Counted from the stretch's first letter, positions 26,185-33,673 are shown. The stretch is 35,104 nucleotides of DNA from JAWXVD01 sp044425705 (GCA_044425705.1 JAWXVD010000022.1:1-35104), one strand, 5' to 3'. The notes: generated from the letters alone by a model not told the origin. Numbers and translations are program-made.

Positions 26185-27451
26185 TAGAATCACCACCTAA
26201 TATTTCGTCATAATCAAAAATAGGGATAGCACCATATTTTCCTTGTAGGTAGTCTTTATTAAAGGTTGCATCTTCACGTACTTTTAAATCGGATAGAGCA
26301 TAGAGAGATGATTCACCGCATTTATTTTTATCTACAAATACTATTTCATCACGCCTAAATTGTTCTTTGTTTAATAAGGAAATATCATGGGTTGTAAAAA
26401 TAAGTTGCGCATTTTTATTTTGACTTGAGCAAAAGATGTCCACGATTAATTTAGTTAGAAGCGGATGTAATCTTGCGGAAATTTCATCCACAATAAATAC
26501 ACCACCGTCTGAAACCACGTCGATAATATTTTGAATATAGGATAAAAAACGAAGAGTTCCAGTGGACTCTTGTTGCAAGTGGAAAGATTTTTCTCCAATA
26601 ATGTTTCCGTTATTATCATAAATATCATGTACAGTTCTAATTACTTTCTCTTTTTTTGTTTTTCCAGTACGTTCGTTCATGATTGTTTCGGTTTGAACGT
26701 CTAAGCGTTTGATACCAACATCGATCATGCGAAGATAATGCTCCACTTTGTTTCGATATGATTTGCTACTCACTAGTTTTTTTGATAGTCCGATAACACC
26801 GGCAAGTCCTTTTACCGTTGATTCAAATAGTATTTCAGAAAAAACATTGAATTCCTTAGTGAAGAAATCTATAAAGTCATTTAAAATAATGGCTCTAGCT
26901 TCGTCATCAAGAAAATATTCTAGTACGGATAGGTAGAGTCTCTCTGCTGGTAATTTCTTATATGGGGAAAGGAGGGGCTTGTATTTCGTACCAAAGGAAA
27001 GTTCTGTACCTGTGCGCTCAAAAACCTTTTTATCATCAATAAATAGCCATTCGTTAAGAACCTCATCTTTTGTACATTCAAATCCATATTGAATTTGCTT
27101 ATCGTTTCTGCTAAAGATAATATCAAATTCAGAAGATTTATGGGCAACTTCAGATAGCATAAACGGTTCTAATTTAGAATGTGGAAAACTGTCTGAAGAA
27201 TCAAAACCTTCATTTTTGTTTTTACTAATAAATTGTGAAAAGATATAGCGTTCAAAGAAAAACATTGCAGATATAAAATTGGATTTACCAGATGCATTAG
27301 CACCATACAATGCAGTGGTTTTTAATAATCCAAGCTTATCATTTATTGAAATGACATGGGAAGGATGCTGTACATATGAAGTCGCACGTAAATCTAATAT
27401 AGATTCATCCTTAAATGAAGTATAATTTTTAACTTTAAACATTAATAACAT
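26177..27451 (-). CDS. AAA/ABC-type ATPase (RloA/AbiLi-like) of a defence pair
   Basis: This 424-residue ATPase has the layout of RloA/AAA_15-type defence proteins: the N-terminal FKVKNYTSFKD strand, Walker A YGANASGKSN (49-58), a signature-like QQESTGTLRFL (293-303), Walker B VFIVDEI (318-324) and the switch histidine TTHD (353-356). In relatives such ATPases sense infection and control a partner effector; here that would be the overlapping RloB-like protein. AGGAGG is seven bases before the ATG, and a good promoter lies upstream. Other ATPases of the OLD or PARIS AriA type are similar in outline, so the exact system is not certain. Confidence 0.8.
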   Translation of the reverse strand: MLLMFKVKNYTSFKDESILDLRATSYVQHPSHVISINDKLGLLKTTALYGANASGKSNFISAMFFFERYIFSQFISKNKNEGFDSSDSFPHSKLEPFMLSEVAHKSSEFDIIFSRNDKQIQYGFECTKDEVLNEWLFIDDKKVFERTGTELSFGTKYKPLLSPYKKLPAERLYLSVLEYFLDDEARAIILNDFIDFFTKEFNVFSEILFESTVKGLAGVIGLSKKLVSSKSYRNKVEHYLRMIDVGIKRLDVQTETIMNERTGKTKKEKVIRTVHDIYDNNGNIIGEKSFHLQQESTGTLRFLSYIQNIIDVVSDGGVFIVDEISARLHPLLTKLIVDIFCSSQNKNAQLIFTTHDISLLNKEQFRRDEIVFVDKNKCGESSLYALSDLKVREDATFNKDYLQGKYGAIPIFDYDEILGGDSNG

Positions 27452-27485
27452 ATTTAAACCTCCTGAATATATCGTTCTACCATTT

Positions 27486-27513
27486 AGTATATCCCTAAAA
27501 TCTATTTAGTCAA
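27486..27513 (-). promoter_or_regulatory. promoter of the ATPase-RloB pair
   Basis: TTGACT (27513-27508) and TATACT (27491-27486) are 16 bases apart on the minus strand, about 35 bases before the ATPase ATG. Confidence 0.65.
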
Positions 27514-27517
27514 TAGA

Positions 27518-27596
27518 ATTTACGAGAATTTCGTAAATAATAAGAAAAAATATTTATTTAAAGAATAAATATAAATAGTGATTTTGAAATTTACGA
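27518..27596. promoter_or_regulatory. ATTTACGA motif cluster, possible operator
   Basis: ATTTACGA (27518-27525) is inverted as TCGTAAAT (27531-27538), an eight-base palindrome with a five-base centre, five bases upstream of the -35 box. A third copy is at 27589-27596. No regulator in the island is clearly matched to it. Confidence 0.4.
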
Positions 27597-27611
27597 TAAA
27601 ATCTAATAATT

Positions 27612-28895
27612 TTAATGCGATGATAGTAAATTTATTATTTGTTTTTGCTCATCATGGGATAATTTCATAATACTACTGATTAATTCAGCAGTAGTAGAGC
27701 TATCTTTATTAGAAGAATAAAATTTATCTTCAAAAATTTTAGCAGTGTTGGAACGATTCTTATCAATGATATGAGAATAGGTATCTAATATCATTTTCGA
27801 TTCCGCATGACCGCTATCACCTTGTACAGTCTTTATATTTCCATTTGTGAGTTCAAGTTTATACATAATACTTGAATGCCTAAGACTATGAAAGACGACT
27901 AGAGGTAAATCGCAGTAAACAAGGTATCTTTTAAACATTTCGGTTACGCTGCGTTCATCCATTGGATTTCCAGTATTACTAGTAAAAATTAAATTATATG
28001 GACTAGGTGTTGAGGTGTTTTGTTTAAGCTTGAATAGGGAAAGTTTTTCTAATAAAGTATTTGGAATATAAACGGTTCTTACGCTTGAAGTTGTTTTGGG
28101 TGTTTTTAATACTAAGACTGTTTTATTATTAGGGTTACATTTAGTAAACATATGTATAATTTCTCTTGTTCCTAGGTCTTCTAATGCAGAACACTTAATA
28201 CGTATTAGCTCTTTATTTACAGTAATAGAACTTGCTTCAAAGTCTATGTCATCCCAGGTTAGCCCAAGTATTTCACCTTTTCTTAAAGAACATGCAAAAG
28301 CAATTTGAATTATAAGAGAGAGTGTATCATTATCACATTGTTGAATTAAATAAGATATTTGATCAGATGAAAGAAATGCGGTCTTTTTTTCAATGACCTT
28401 TGGTAATACAACACCTAATATTGGGTTTCTATCCATTATCTCCCAGAGATTTGCTTGTCTTATAATACTCTTTAGTAGCTTATTAATTTCGATAATAGTA
28501 CTAGGGCTCACGAAAGATTTTTTGTATTTACTTCTTACGGAATATTCCCACAGCAAAGTCTGATAAAATTTATTTATTAATCTTGCATTTAAATCAGATA
28601 ATTTGCAAGAACCGATATGGGGAAGTATATACCTATTAATAAGACTACAATTCCCATCATAGGTAGTATACGACCACTTCATTTTACCGTAAGATTTGAT
28701 ATATTCATTGCAAAGATCTTTAACGGTGGTAATGTTTTTTAAAATTAGATCTGTATTCCTTTCAATTTGTTTTTTTCTACTTTCTGCTTGTGTAAGGGTT
28801 TTGTATGTTTCCCATTTTTGTTTACGTTTTCCTGTTTGATCATAATAAGTATAGACAACAGAAAAGGTTTTTCCGCGATTTACAATTGATGCCAT
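27612..28895 (-). CDS. int: tyrosine recombinase (phage-type integrase)
   Basis: This 427-residue protein has an N-terminal arm-binding region (about 1-55), a SAM-like core-binding domain (about 56-150, TTVKDLCNEYIKSYG) and the catalytic domain with R205 (SLRKGE), a candidate lysine near 264-267, H336-x-x-R339 (FHSLRHSS), H363 (GDSGHAE) and nucleophile Y373 (DTYSHI). It appears intact. AGGAGG is six bases before the ATG. It should catalyse insertion at the CTCCTAAG core in tRNA-Arg(CCT). It lies between the defence pair and the small DinJ-like gene, all on the same strand. Confidence 0.95.
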   Translation of the reverse strand: MASIVNRGKTFSVVYTYYDQTGKRKQKWETYKTLTQAESRKKQIERNTDLILKNITTVKDLCNEYIKSYGKMKWSYTTYDGNCSLINRYILPHIGSCKLSDLNARLINKFYQTLLWEYSVRSKYKKSFVSPSTIIEINKLLKSIIRQANLWEIMDRNPILGVVLPKVIEKKTAFLSSDQISYLIQQCDNDTLSLIIQIAFACSLRKGEILGLTWDDIDFEASSITVNKELIRIKCSALEDLGTREIIHMFTKCNPNNKTVLVLKTPKTTSSVRTVYIPNTLLEKLSLFKLKQNTSTPSPYNLIFTSNTGNPMDERSVTEMFKRYLVYCDLPLVVFHSLRHSSIMYKLELTNGNIKTVQGDSGHAESKMILDTYSHIIDKNRSNTAKIFEDKFYSSNKDSSTTAELISSIMKLSHDEQKQIINLLSSH

Positions 28896-28968
28896 AATTA
28901 CCTCCTAAAATAAAAAAATATGATATTCTTATTTTAAGTATTGCTGCGGATATTAGCGATGTAAATAT

Positions 28969-29181
28969 TTATATGCCAAATTCCTTACGTAAATCTGAAA
29001 AAGTTTTTTGTGCAGGTTCTACATCACCATTTTCAATACTAGTTAATCCTTTTTGAATTTCATTGAAAAACTCTGTTTCACTCATTTTTCCCATATCTAA
29101 AGAAAGTGCAGATAAAGTACTTTCGGTTAGTTCTTTTACATCTGGTGCTATTCTTGCATATAAATTTGCTGACTTTGCCAT
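28969..29181 (-). CDS. compact RelB/DinJ-like protein next to the integrase
   Basis: This 70-residue protein begins MAKSANLYARIAPDVKELTESTLSALSL, like the DNA-binding half of RelB/DinJ antitoxins. It then jumps to a tail (EFFNEIQKGLTSIENGDVEPAQKTF) like the C-terminal end of such proteins. The central stretch, usually a second helix and FEVKLP-type segment, is missing. No toxin gene is adjacent. GAAAGGAG precedes the ATG. It lies 73 bases upstream of int, the place often taken by an excisionase, so it might be a regulator or directionality factor; it could also be a decayed antitoxin. Confidence 0.6.
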   Translation of the reverse strand: MAKSANLYARIAPDVKELTESTLSALSLDMGKMSETEFFNEIQKGLTSIENGDVEPAQKTFSDLRKEFGI

Positions 29182-29210
29182 ATAAAAACTCCTTTCAAAG
29201 TAATATATTT

Positions 29211-29239
29211 ACTATATGCGGTTGTTGGTACAATAGCAA
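29211..29239 (-). promoter_or_regulatory. probable promoter of the DinJ-like gene and int
   Basis: TTGCTA (29239-29234) and TATAGT (29216-29211) are 17 bases apart on the minus strand, 30 bases before the DinJ-like ATG. Confidence 0.45.
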
Positions 29240-29271
29240 TACAAATGAGCTAATTCCTTTCGTTTGGGCAT

Positions 29272-29306
29272 AAAAAAACACGCTCCCTTAATATAAGGCA
29301 ACGTGT
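29272..29306 (-). terminator. terminator insulating the island's leftward genes
   Basis: On the minus strand ACACG pairs with CGTGT, with CCTT/AAGG inside (29278-29306), followed by seven T (29278-29272). It lies upstream of the DinJ/int promoter, so it would block leftward transcription entering from the right. Confidence 0.6.
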
Positions 29307-29384
29307 CTTTACAAATAGAATAGTAACGACTATAATACGAGTATATAAGTCCTTGATTTATGGTATGGTTGTTCGAGTCTAAAT

Positions 29385-29449
29385 CTGATATTTGTTGCAA
29401 ATTTGCTAATGGTTTGCTAATAGGACGTTTTAAAACGGGCAAATATCAG
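29385..29449. repeat. right arm-type repeats and inverted repeat of the island
   Basis: Two direct TTTGCTAAT copies (29402-29410 and 29413-29421) are spaced 11 bases apart, matching the left-end repeats. They lie inside a perfect ten-base inverted repeat, CTGATATTTG (29385-29394) and CAAATATCAG (29440-29449). The whole stretch 29240-29562 has no convincing gene and is best read as the right recombination arm. Confidence 0.6.
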
Positions 29450-29562
29450 AGAAAATCATACAGCACGAAATAACAGATAAATCGGTAAAAACCCTTGTAC
29501 TGTATGGATTTGGTGGTATGGCAAGACACCAAAATACTCTGTGGAAAATTCAGCAGGGTTTA

Positions 29563-29603
29563 CTCCTAAGGGCTAAGTGCAGGTTCGATTCCTGCAGGGG
29601 ACG
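29563..29603 (+). pseudogene. 3' half of the disrupted tRNA-Arg(CCT), with attR core
   Basis: The core CTCCTAAG (29563-29570) is followed by the anticodon 3' strand GGGCT (29570-29574), the variable loop AAGT, T-stem GCAGG/CCTGC with loop TTCGATT, acceptor AGGGGAC (29596-29602) and discriminator G. The anticodon and acceptor strands pair with AGCCC and GTCCTCT of the 5' half at 25225-25263. Confidence 0.9.
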
Positions 29604-29667
29604 TTTAACATAGTTTGGGGTTAAAATGTATGTGAAGTTATAGTGACGTGAATTGAAACTCAGACAG

Positions 29668-29676
29668 TGATATAAT
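29668..29676 (+). promoter_or_regulatory. extended -10 promoter of the lipoprotein gene
   Basis: TGATATAAT is a perfect extended -10 box, 36 bases before the ATG. No good -35 is seen. Confidence 0.5.
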
Positions 29677-29711
29677 ATGCAAACTAAAGTAAAAGAACAG
29701 GGGAGAATATA

Positions 29712-30617
29712 ATGAGAGTGAGAAAGAAATTAAGTAATCTAAGCGCAAAATTAATTAGTTCTATATTGATGATATCGTTGTTGTTGGTAGGCTGTAGCGG
29801 AACGGAAGAGGACGAGTACACGATAGAAGATATTTACACTTCAGCATCAAATAGTGTGCTACTTGAGACATACAGCAGCATTAGTTCAACTCTTGAGTAT
29901 TACAACGGAATGACGCAATATATTTACGCAGATGCTGAAATTATAACATTTAAAGTAGACCAAGAAGGTTTTCCGTTCCATATTCTTTACGATATAACAG
30001 ACGAGGTGTGTATGCTCGAATTAGAGGGATCATACTACTGTTTAGCTGGTTGTTATACGTTAGAGGAATACGGCATTTATCTTGAAAGTAGTATCTTGAC
30101 GCCAGATACCTTGGAGGAAGAAGTTATTAGTGTAGAAGAAGATGGTGATTACAAGATTGTTACTACGCAAGCCTCAGAAGATGTAGCTAAAGAGATGGTG
30201 GAGTACGTAGGGGTAGAATATACGGAAGATGGTATATATACTATTACGTATACTATTGAATTAGAAAGCAATAGTATAGTATGCATGGAAGCAACGTATA
30301 CAGATTCGACGGGTGAAAGCATTGTAATAGAAAGCAGTGAAATTACTTACAATACAGAAAGAACAGAGGCAACAGAACTATTATATGCGGAAATGAATTC
30401 GGTGGAAGCATATCGAACAATCACTCTAATTATCGATCCTAATACAGAAGATGAAGTGACGTACACTGCATCTGTTCCGGTTAATTATGTAGCAATTGCT
30501 GATTTACCATACGGTTGTGAAGCGTTTTACAGTGATGAAGACTGTACAGAGATTTTCGAAAGTAATGGAAATTACGAAGATGATGTGATTTTTTATTCAG
30601 TGACAGTATATGAATAA
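29712..30617 (+). CDS. putative lipoprotein of unknown function
   Basis: This 301-residue protein has a basic N-terminus, a hydrophobic stretch and a lipobox LLVGC, giving Cys28 as the lipidated residue, so it should sit on the outer face of the membrane. The mature part is acidic, rich in Glu, Tyr and Thr, and predicted to be mostly beta strand (for example TRYTITYTIE-like alternation). I recognise no family. It stands alone between the island scar and a strong terminator. Confidence 0.8.
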   Translation: MRVRKKLSNLSAKLISSILMISLLLVGCSGTEEDEYTIEDIYTSASNSVLLETYSSISSTLEYYNGMTQYIYADAEIITFKVDQEGFPFHILYDITDEVCMLELEGSYYCLAGCYTLEEYGIYLESSILTPDTLEEEVISVEEDGDYKIVTTQASEDVAKEMVEYVGVEYTEDGIYTITYTIELESNSIVCMEATYTDSTGESIVIESSEITYNTERTEATELLYAEMNSVEAYRTITLIIDPNTEDEVTYTASVPVNYVAIADLPYGCEAFYSDEDCTEIFESNGNYEDDVIFYSVTVYE

Positions 30618-30625
30618 TATATAAA

Positions 30626-30665
30626 ACAAGCCACTTTCCCTTATAAGGAGAGTGGCTTGTCTTTT
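30626..30665 (+). terminator. terminator after the lipoprotein gene
   Basis: ACAAGCCACT (30626-30635) pairs with AGTGGCTTGT (30651-30660), with CCTT/AAGG extending the stem, followed by CTTTTT. Confidence 0.9.
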
Positions 30666-30807
30666 TGTGAACCTAGATTTACTTTATTAAACGTTACTCA
30701 CATGTTAGCTTGAATAAAAGCATTGTATGTTACAGCTATATTTGATAAACTTTATATAGATATGTAACTAGAGGACGTTATGACAAGGAAATTGAGGAGG
30801 GGAATAC

Positions 30808-31878
30808 ATGTCAAATATTTCATATCATTGTCCCAACTGTGGTTCAGGACTGAAATTTGATGCAACAAAAGGAAATTTTTCTTGTGAATATTGCGATAGT
30901 GAATTTGATCGTTATGATTTGGAAAACCAAACGGGAGAAGTAGAAAGACCTGCAGAAACTGAGGAGTATAGTGATTCAGAAGAGGTTGCTGAATATTATT
31001 GCAACAGCTGTGGGGCACATATTATTACAGCACCAACTACGGTTGCGACAGAGTGCTACTATTGCCACAATACAGTCATTATGAAGAAGAGCATAGCGAA
31101 TAATGATATGCCAACGAGGATTGTGCCATTTAAAATAGACAAAGAGATGGCTAAGACGAAATTCAAACAATGGATTTTCAAAAAGACCTATATACCGAAA
31201 GAGTTTCGAGATGATCAATATATTCAATACATGGAGGGGATATATTTCCCATATTGGTTGGTAGATGTGGATGGTGAATTTGCTTATAAAGGAAATATGT
31301 ATCATGATACGTATAGCTCAAAAGCAGGGAAGCGTACGAAATATAGGGAGAAATATAAAATCGAAAAAGAAGGCCAGATTCATATGGAAGATATTATGAT
31401 GTCGGCATTGAAAAGGTCACAAAGAAAATTAATAGAGGGAGTGCAACCTTTTGAAGAAGAAGGCATGGAACCATTTACAATGACATATTTATCTGGATTC
31501 CAAGCGGAACAAAAAGACATAGAGATTGAAGAAATAAATAATCAAGAATCTATGAATATTTTCGGTAGATATGCAAATAAGGCAATTCAAGATACTCTTG
31601 AAAAAAATTGTTTCCACGATACTAAGAAGTTTACATTCAAACCAAGTAAGATAAAATGGGAATATTCTTTAATGCCTGTTTGGGTTATTACATATAAGTA
31701 CAAAGAAGAAATGTATTATTTTGCAATGAATGGACAAACAGGAAAGACATGCGGACGTATACCGATTGATAAATCTAAATTAATACGTCATACAATGATA
31801 GCGGGGGCAGCCTGTTTTGTGTTCTTATTCATAATAATGTTTGTAATGATGCTCTCAACAGGAGGTGGTTTGTTATGA
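30808..31878 (+). CDS. double zinc-ribbon protein with C-terminal membrane anchor
   Basis: This 356-residue protein has two CX2C-X14-CX2C zinc ribbons (C8/C11/C26/C29 and C65/C68/C83/C86) separated by an acidic linker. A soluble domain follows (about 100-320, with GIYFPYWLVDVDGEFAY and MPVWVITYKYKEEMYYFAMNGQ), then one membrane segment (about 331-351). It resembles Firmicutes proteins annotated as TFIIB-type zinc-ribbon proteins of unknown role. A GAGGAGGGG site precedes the ATG. It overlaps the next gene by four bases. Confidence 0.75.
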   Translation: MSNISYHCPNCGSGLKFDATKGNFSCEYCDSEFDRYDLENQTGEVERPAETEEYSDSEEVAEYYCNSCGAHIITAPTTVATECYYCHNTVIMKKSIANNDMPTRIVPFKIDKEMAKTKFKQWIFKKTYIPKEFRDDQYIQYMEGIYFPYWLVDVDGEFAYKGNMYHDTYSSKAGKRTKYREKYKIEKEGQIHMEDIMMSALKRSQRKLIEGVQPFEEEGMEPFTMTYLSGFQAEQKDIEIEEINNQESMNIFGRYANKAIQDTLEKNCFHDTKKFTFKPSKIKWEYSLMPVWVITYKYKEEMYYFAMNGQTGKTCGRIPIDKSKLIRHTMIAGAACFVFLFIIMFVMMLSTGGGLL

Positions 31879-32171
31879 TGGAACAACGTTTAAAAGGATG
31901 CTTTATGATTATGCTAAGTTTTCTGATGCTAGGAGTGTTATCACTGTTAGTTCAATTTAGCTATCTACTTCCAGACACAATTCGATATATTCTAGTGCCT
32001 ATAATAGTTGCATTTTTCTTTGCGAGTTTTATCGCATCAAGAATTTATGGATTTACGATGAAAAGATATAAAGTGCTAGCACCAGATCAACCGTATGAGT
32101 ATAAGAAAATGGCTATGATTACTTACACAAAAGATGACAAAAAATTTGTGGGAAATAGTGCGAGAATATAA
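31875..32171 (+). CDS. small membrane protein, partner of the zinc-ribbon protein
   Basis: This 98-residue protein has two membrane segments (about 8-28 and 35-58) and a basic cytoplasmic tail. Its ATG overlaps the stop codon of the zinc-ribbon gene (ATGA), so the two are translationally coupled and may form a complex. The family is not recognised. Confidence 0.7.
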   Translation: MMEQRLKGCFMIMLSFLMLGVLSLLVQFSYLLPDTIRYILVPIIVAFFFASFIASRIYGFTMKRYKVLAPDQPYEYKKMAMITYTKDDKKFVGNSARI

Positions 32172-32228
32172 ATAATATCAAAGAAAATGTGCGTATAAAA
32201 TAAAAACAGAGTACGTTCTAAAAAGAAG

Positions 32229-32257
32229 TTGACGGATTGAAAATAACGTAATATACT
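32229..32257 (+). promoter_or_regulatory. promoter of the aminotransferase-dehydrogenase unit
   Basis: TTGACG (32229-32234) and TATACT (32252-32257) are 17 bases apart. A second TATAAT lies at 32311-32316, with no good -35. Confidence 0.6.
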
Positions 32258-32274
32258 GAACAATGTAAGGCAAA

Positions 32275-32305
32275 GGCGTCGTATTTATAATACGATGTCC
32301 TTTTT
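32275..32305 (+). terminator. hairpin and T-run in the aminotransferase leader
   Basis: GGCGTCGTAT (32275-32284) pairs with ATACGATGTCC (32290-32300), with one bulged base, followed by TTTTT. It starts about ten bases after the predicted transcription start and lies 55 bases before the aminotransferase ATG, so it may act as an attenuator or end readthrough from upstream. Confidence 0.65.
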
Positions 32306-32359
32306 GAGAATATAATACATTTTACAGATTATTAAAAGGATGAAAGAGAGGGAATTTTA

Positions 32360-33580
32360 ATGAAATTACAAGAGTCAAAAATGACAGCTCAGGAAGTAAA
32401 AGACACAGTAAATAAATATATGATGGAGACATATGCACGTTTTGATTTTATCGCAGAAACTGCAGATGGAATGTATCTATATGATGAAAATGGAGAAGGA
32501 TACTTAGACTTCTACGGCGGTGTTGCTGTTAACAGTGTAGGGAACTGTAATCCAAGAGTAGTAGCAGCAGTTCAAGATCAAGTAGCTGATATTATGCATA
32601 CATTTAACTACCCATACACAGTACCACAAGCTTTGTTATCAAAACAAATCTGTGAGTCTATTGGAATGGACAAGATTTTCTACCAAAATTCAGGAGCTGA
32701 ATCAAACGAATGTATGATTAAAATGGCTAGAAAATATGGTATTGAAAATTATGGTCCAGAGAGATACGAAATTATCACTGCTAAGACAGGATTCCATGGA
32801 AGAACATTTGGAGCGATGTCAGCTACAGGACAACCAAATAGTGCAATCCAAATTGGTTTCGGACCAATGGTAAAAGGATTTACATATGCAGAATTTAACA
32901 ACTTAGAAGATTTTGCTTCTAAAGTGACACCTAATACAATCGCTATTATGATTGAATTAGTTCAAGGAGAAGGTGGAGTTATTCCAGCAACTCAAGAATT
33001 TGTAGAAGGATTACGTAAATTATGTGATGATAACAATATGTTATTATTATTTGACGAAGTACAAACAGGATGGGGACGTACAGGTTCTCTAATGGGATAC
33101 ATGGGTTATGGAGTGAAACCAGATGCAGTATCTATGGCAAAAGCTATGGGTGGTGGTATGCCAATCGGTGCTTGTTGTGCAACAAAAGAAATGGCTACAG
33201 CATTTGGAGCAGGTTCACACGGTTCTACATATGGTGGACATCCAGTGGCTTGTGCAGCAGCTTACGCAGCTACATCTGAAATTATCGAAAAAGACTTAAG
33301 TGCGAATGCAAAAGAAATGGGAGCATATTTAATGGAACAACTTGCTACATTACCACATGTAATTGATGTAAGAGGACGTGGTTTATTAGTTGGATGCGAA
33401 TATGACTTACCAATTGGTGCAGATGTGAAGTGGGAATGTATGAGAAATCATTTATTAATGACAGCAATTGGAACAAGCGTAAACCGTATGATTCCACCAC
33501 TAGTATTAACAAAAGAAGATATCGATAAAGCGATTGAAATCATGAGAGCAGCAATTGAAACAGTAGTCGCAGCAATGTAG
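32360..33580 (+). CDS. class III PLP-dependent aminotransferase
   Basis: This 406-residue enzyme resembles ArgD, GABA and other omega-amino acid aminotransferases. It shows the cofactor phosphate loop NSGAESN (110-116), GFHGRTFGAMSATGQ (144-158), the catalytic-site aspartate LLFDEVQTGWGRTG (D232) and the Schiff-base lysine SMAKAMGGG (K261). It is followed by a dehydrogenase that could reduce the aldehyde formed, which argues against a plain arginine-synthesis role, as do neighbours lacking arg genes. The true substrate is not determined. GAGAGGG precedes the ATG. Confidence 0.88.
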   Translation: MKLQESKMTAQEVKDTVNKYMMETYARFDFIAETADGMYLYDENGEGYLDFYGGVAVNSVGNCNPRVVAAVQDQVADIMHTFNYPYTVPQALLSKQICESIGMDKIFYQNSGAESNECMIKMARKYGIENYGPERYEIITAKTGFHGRTFGAMSATGQPNSAIQIGFGPMVKGFTYAEFNNLEDFASKVTPNTIAIMIELVQGEGGVIPATQEFVEGLRKLCDDNNMLLLFDEVQTGWGRTGSLMGYMGYGVKPDAVSMAKAMGGGMPIGACCATKEMATAFGAGSHGSTYGGHPVACAAAYAATSEIIEKDLSANAKEMGAYLMEQLATLPHVIDVRGRGLLVGCEYDLPIGADVKWECMRNHLLMTAIGTSVNRMIPPLVLTKEDIDKAIEIMRAAIETVVAAM

Positions 33581-33616
33581 CTTGATATTATAATAGCGTT
33601 TGCATTTATTAGTAAC

Positions 33617-33645
33617 AGAGCAAGGGTGCATCGCATTCTTGCTCT
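33617..33645 (+). repeat. intercistronic hairpin
   Basis: AGAGCAAGGGTGC (33617-33629) and GCATTCTTGCTCT (33633-33645) form a 13-base stem with two G-T pairs and a three-base loop. TAATAATG follows instead of a T-run. It may stabilise or process the transcript, or partly end it, between the two genes. Confidence 0.6.
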
Positions 33646-33673
33646 TAATAATGAACATGAAAGGTAGGATAGA

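Larger units (their letters stand above)
25264..29562. mobile_element. integrative element of about 4.3 kb in tRNA-Arg(CCT)
   Basis: The DNA between the two halves of the broken tRNA carries an intact foreign tRNA-Arg(CCT), an AAA/RloB-like pair, a tyrosine integrase and a small DinJ-like gene. All proteins are on the minus strand. The ends carry matching repeats, TTGCTAAT-N3-TTGCTAA, at 25505-25522 and 29403-29420. No transfer, capsid or replication gene is seen, so it is a minimal integrative element that would need outside help to move between cells. Confidence 0.85.

Noticed and set aside
28906..28935. AT-only hairpin before int as a terminator or attenuator
   Set aside because: The stem is entirely A-T with bulges and is expected by chance in this base composition.
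29212..29442. 76-codon minus-strand reading frame at the island's right end
   Set aside because: It runs through a terminator hairpin, a promoter and the arm-site repeats, has no ribosome site, and reads like non-coding DNA.
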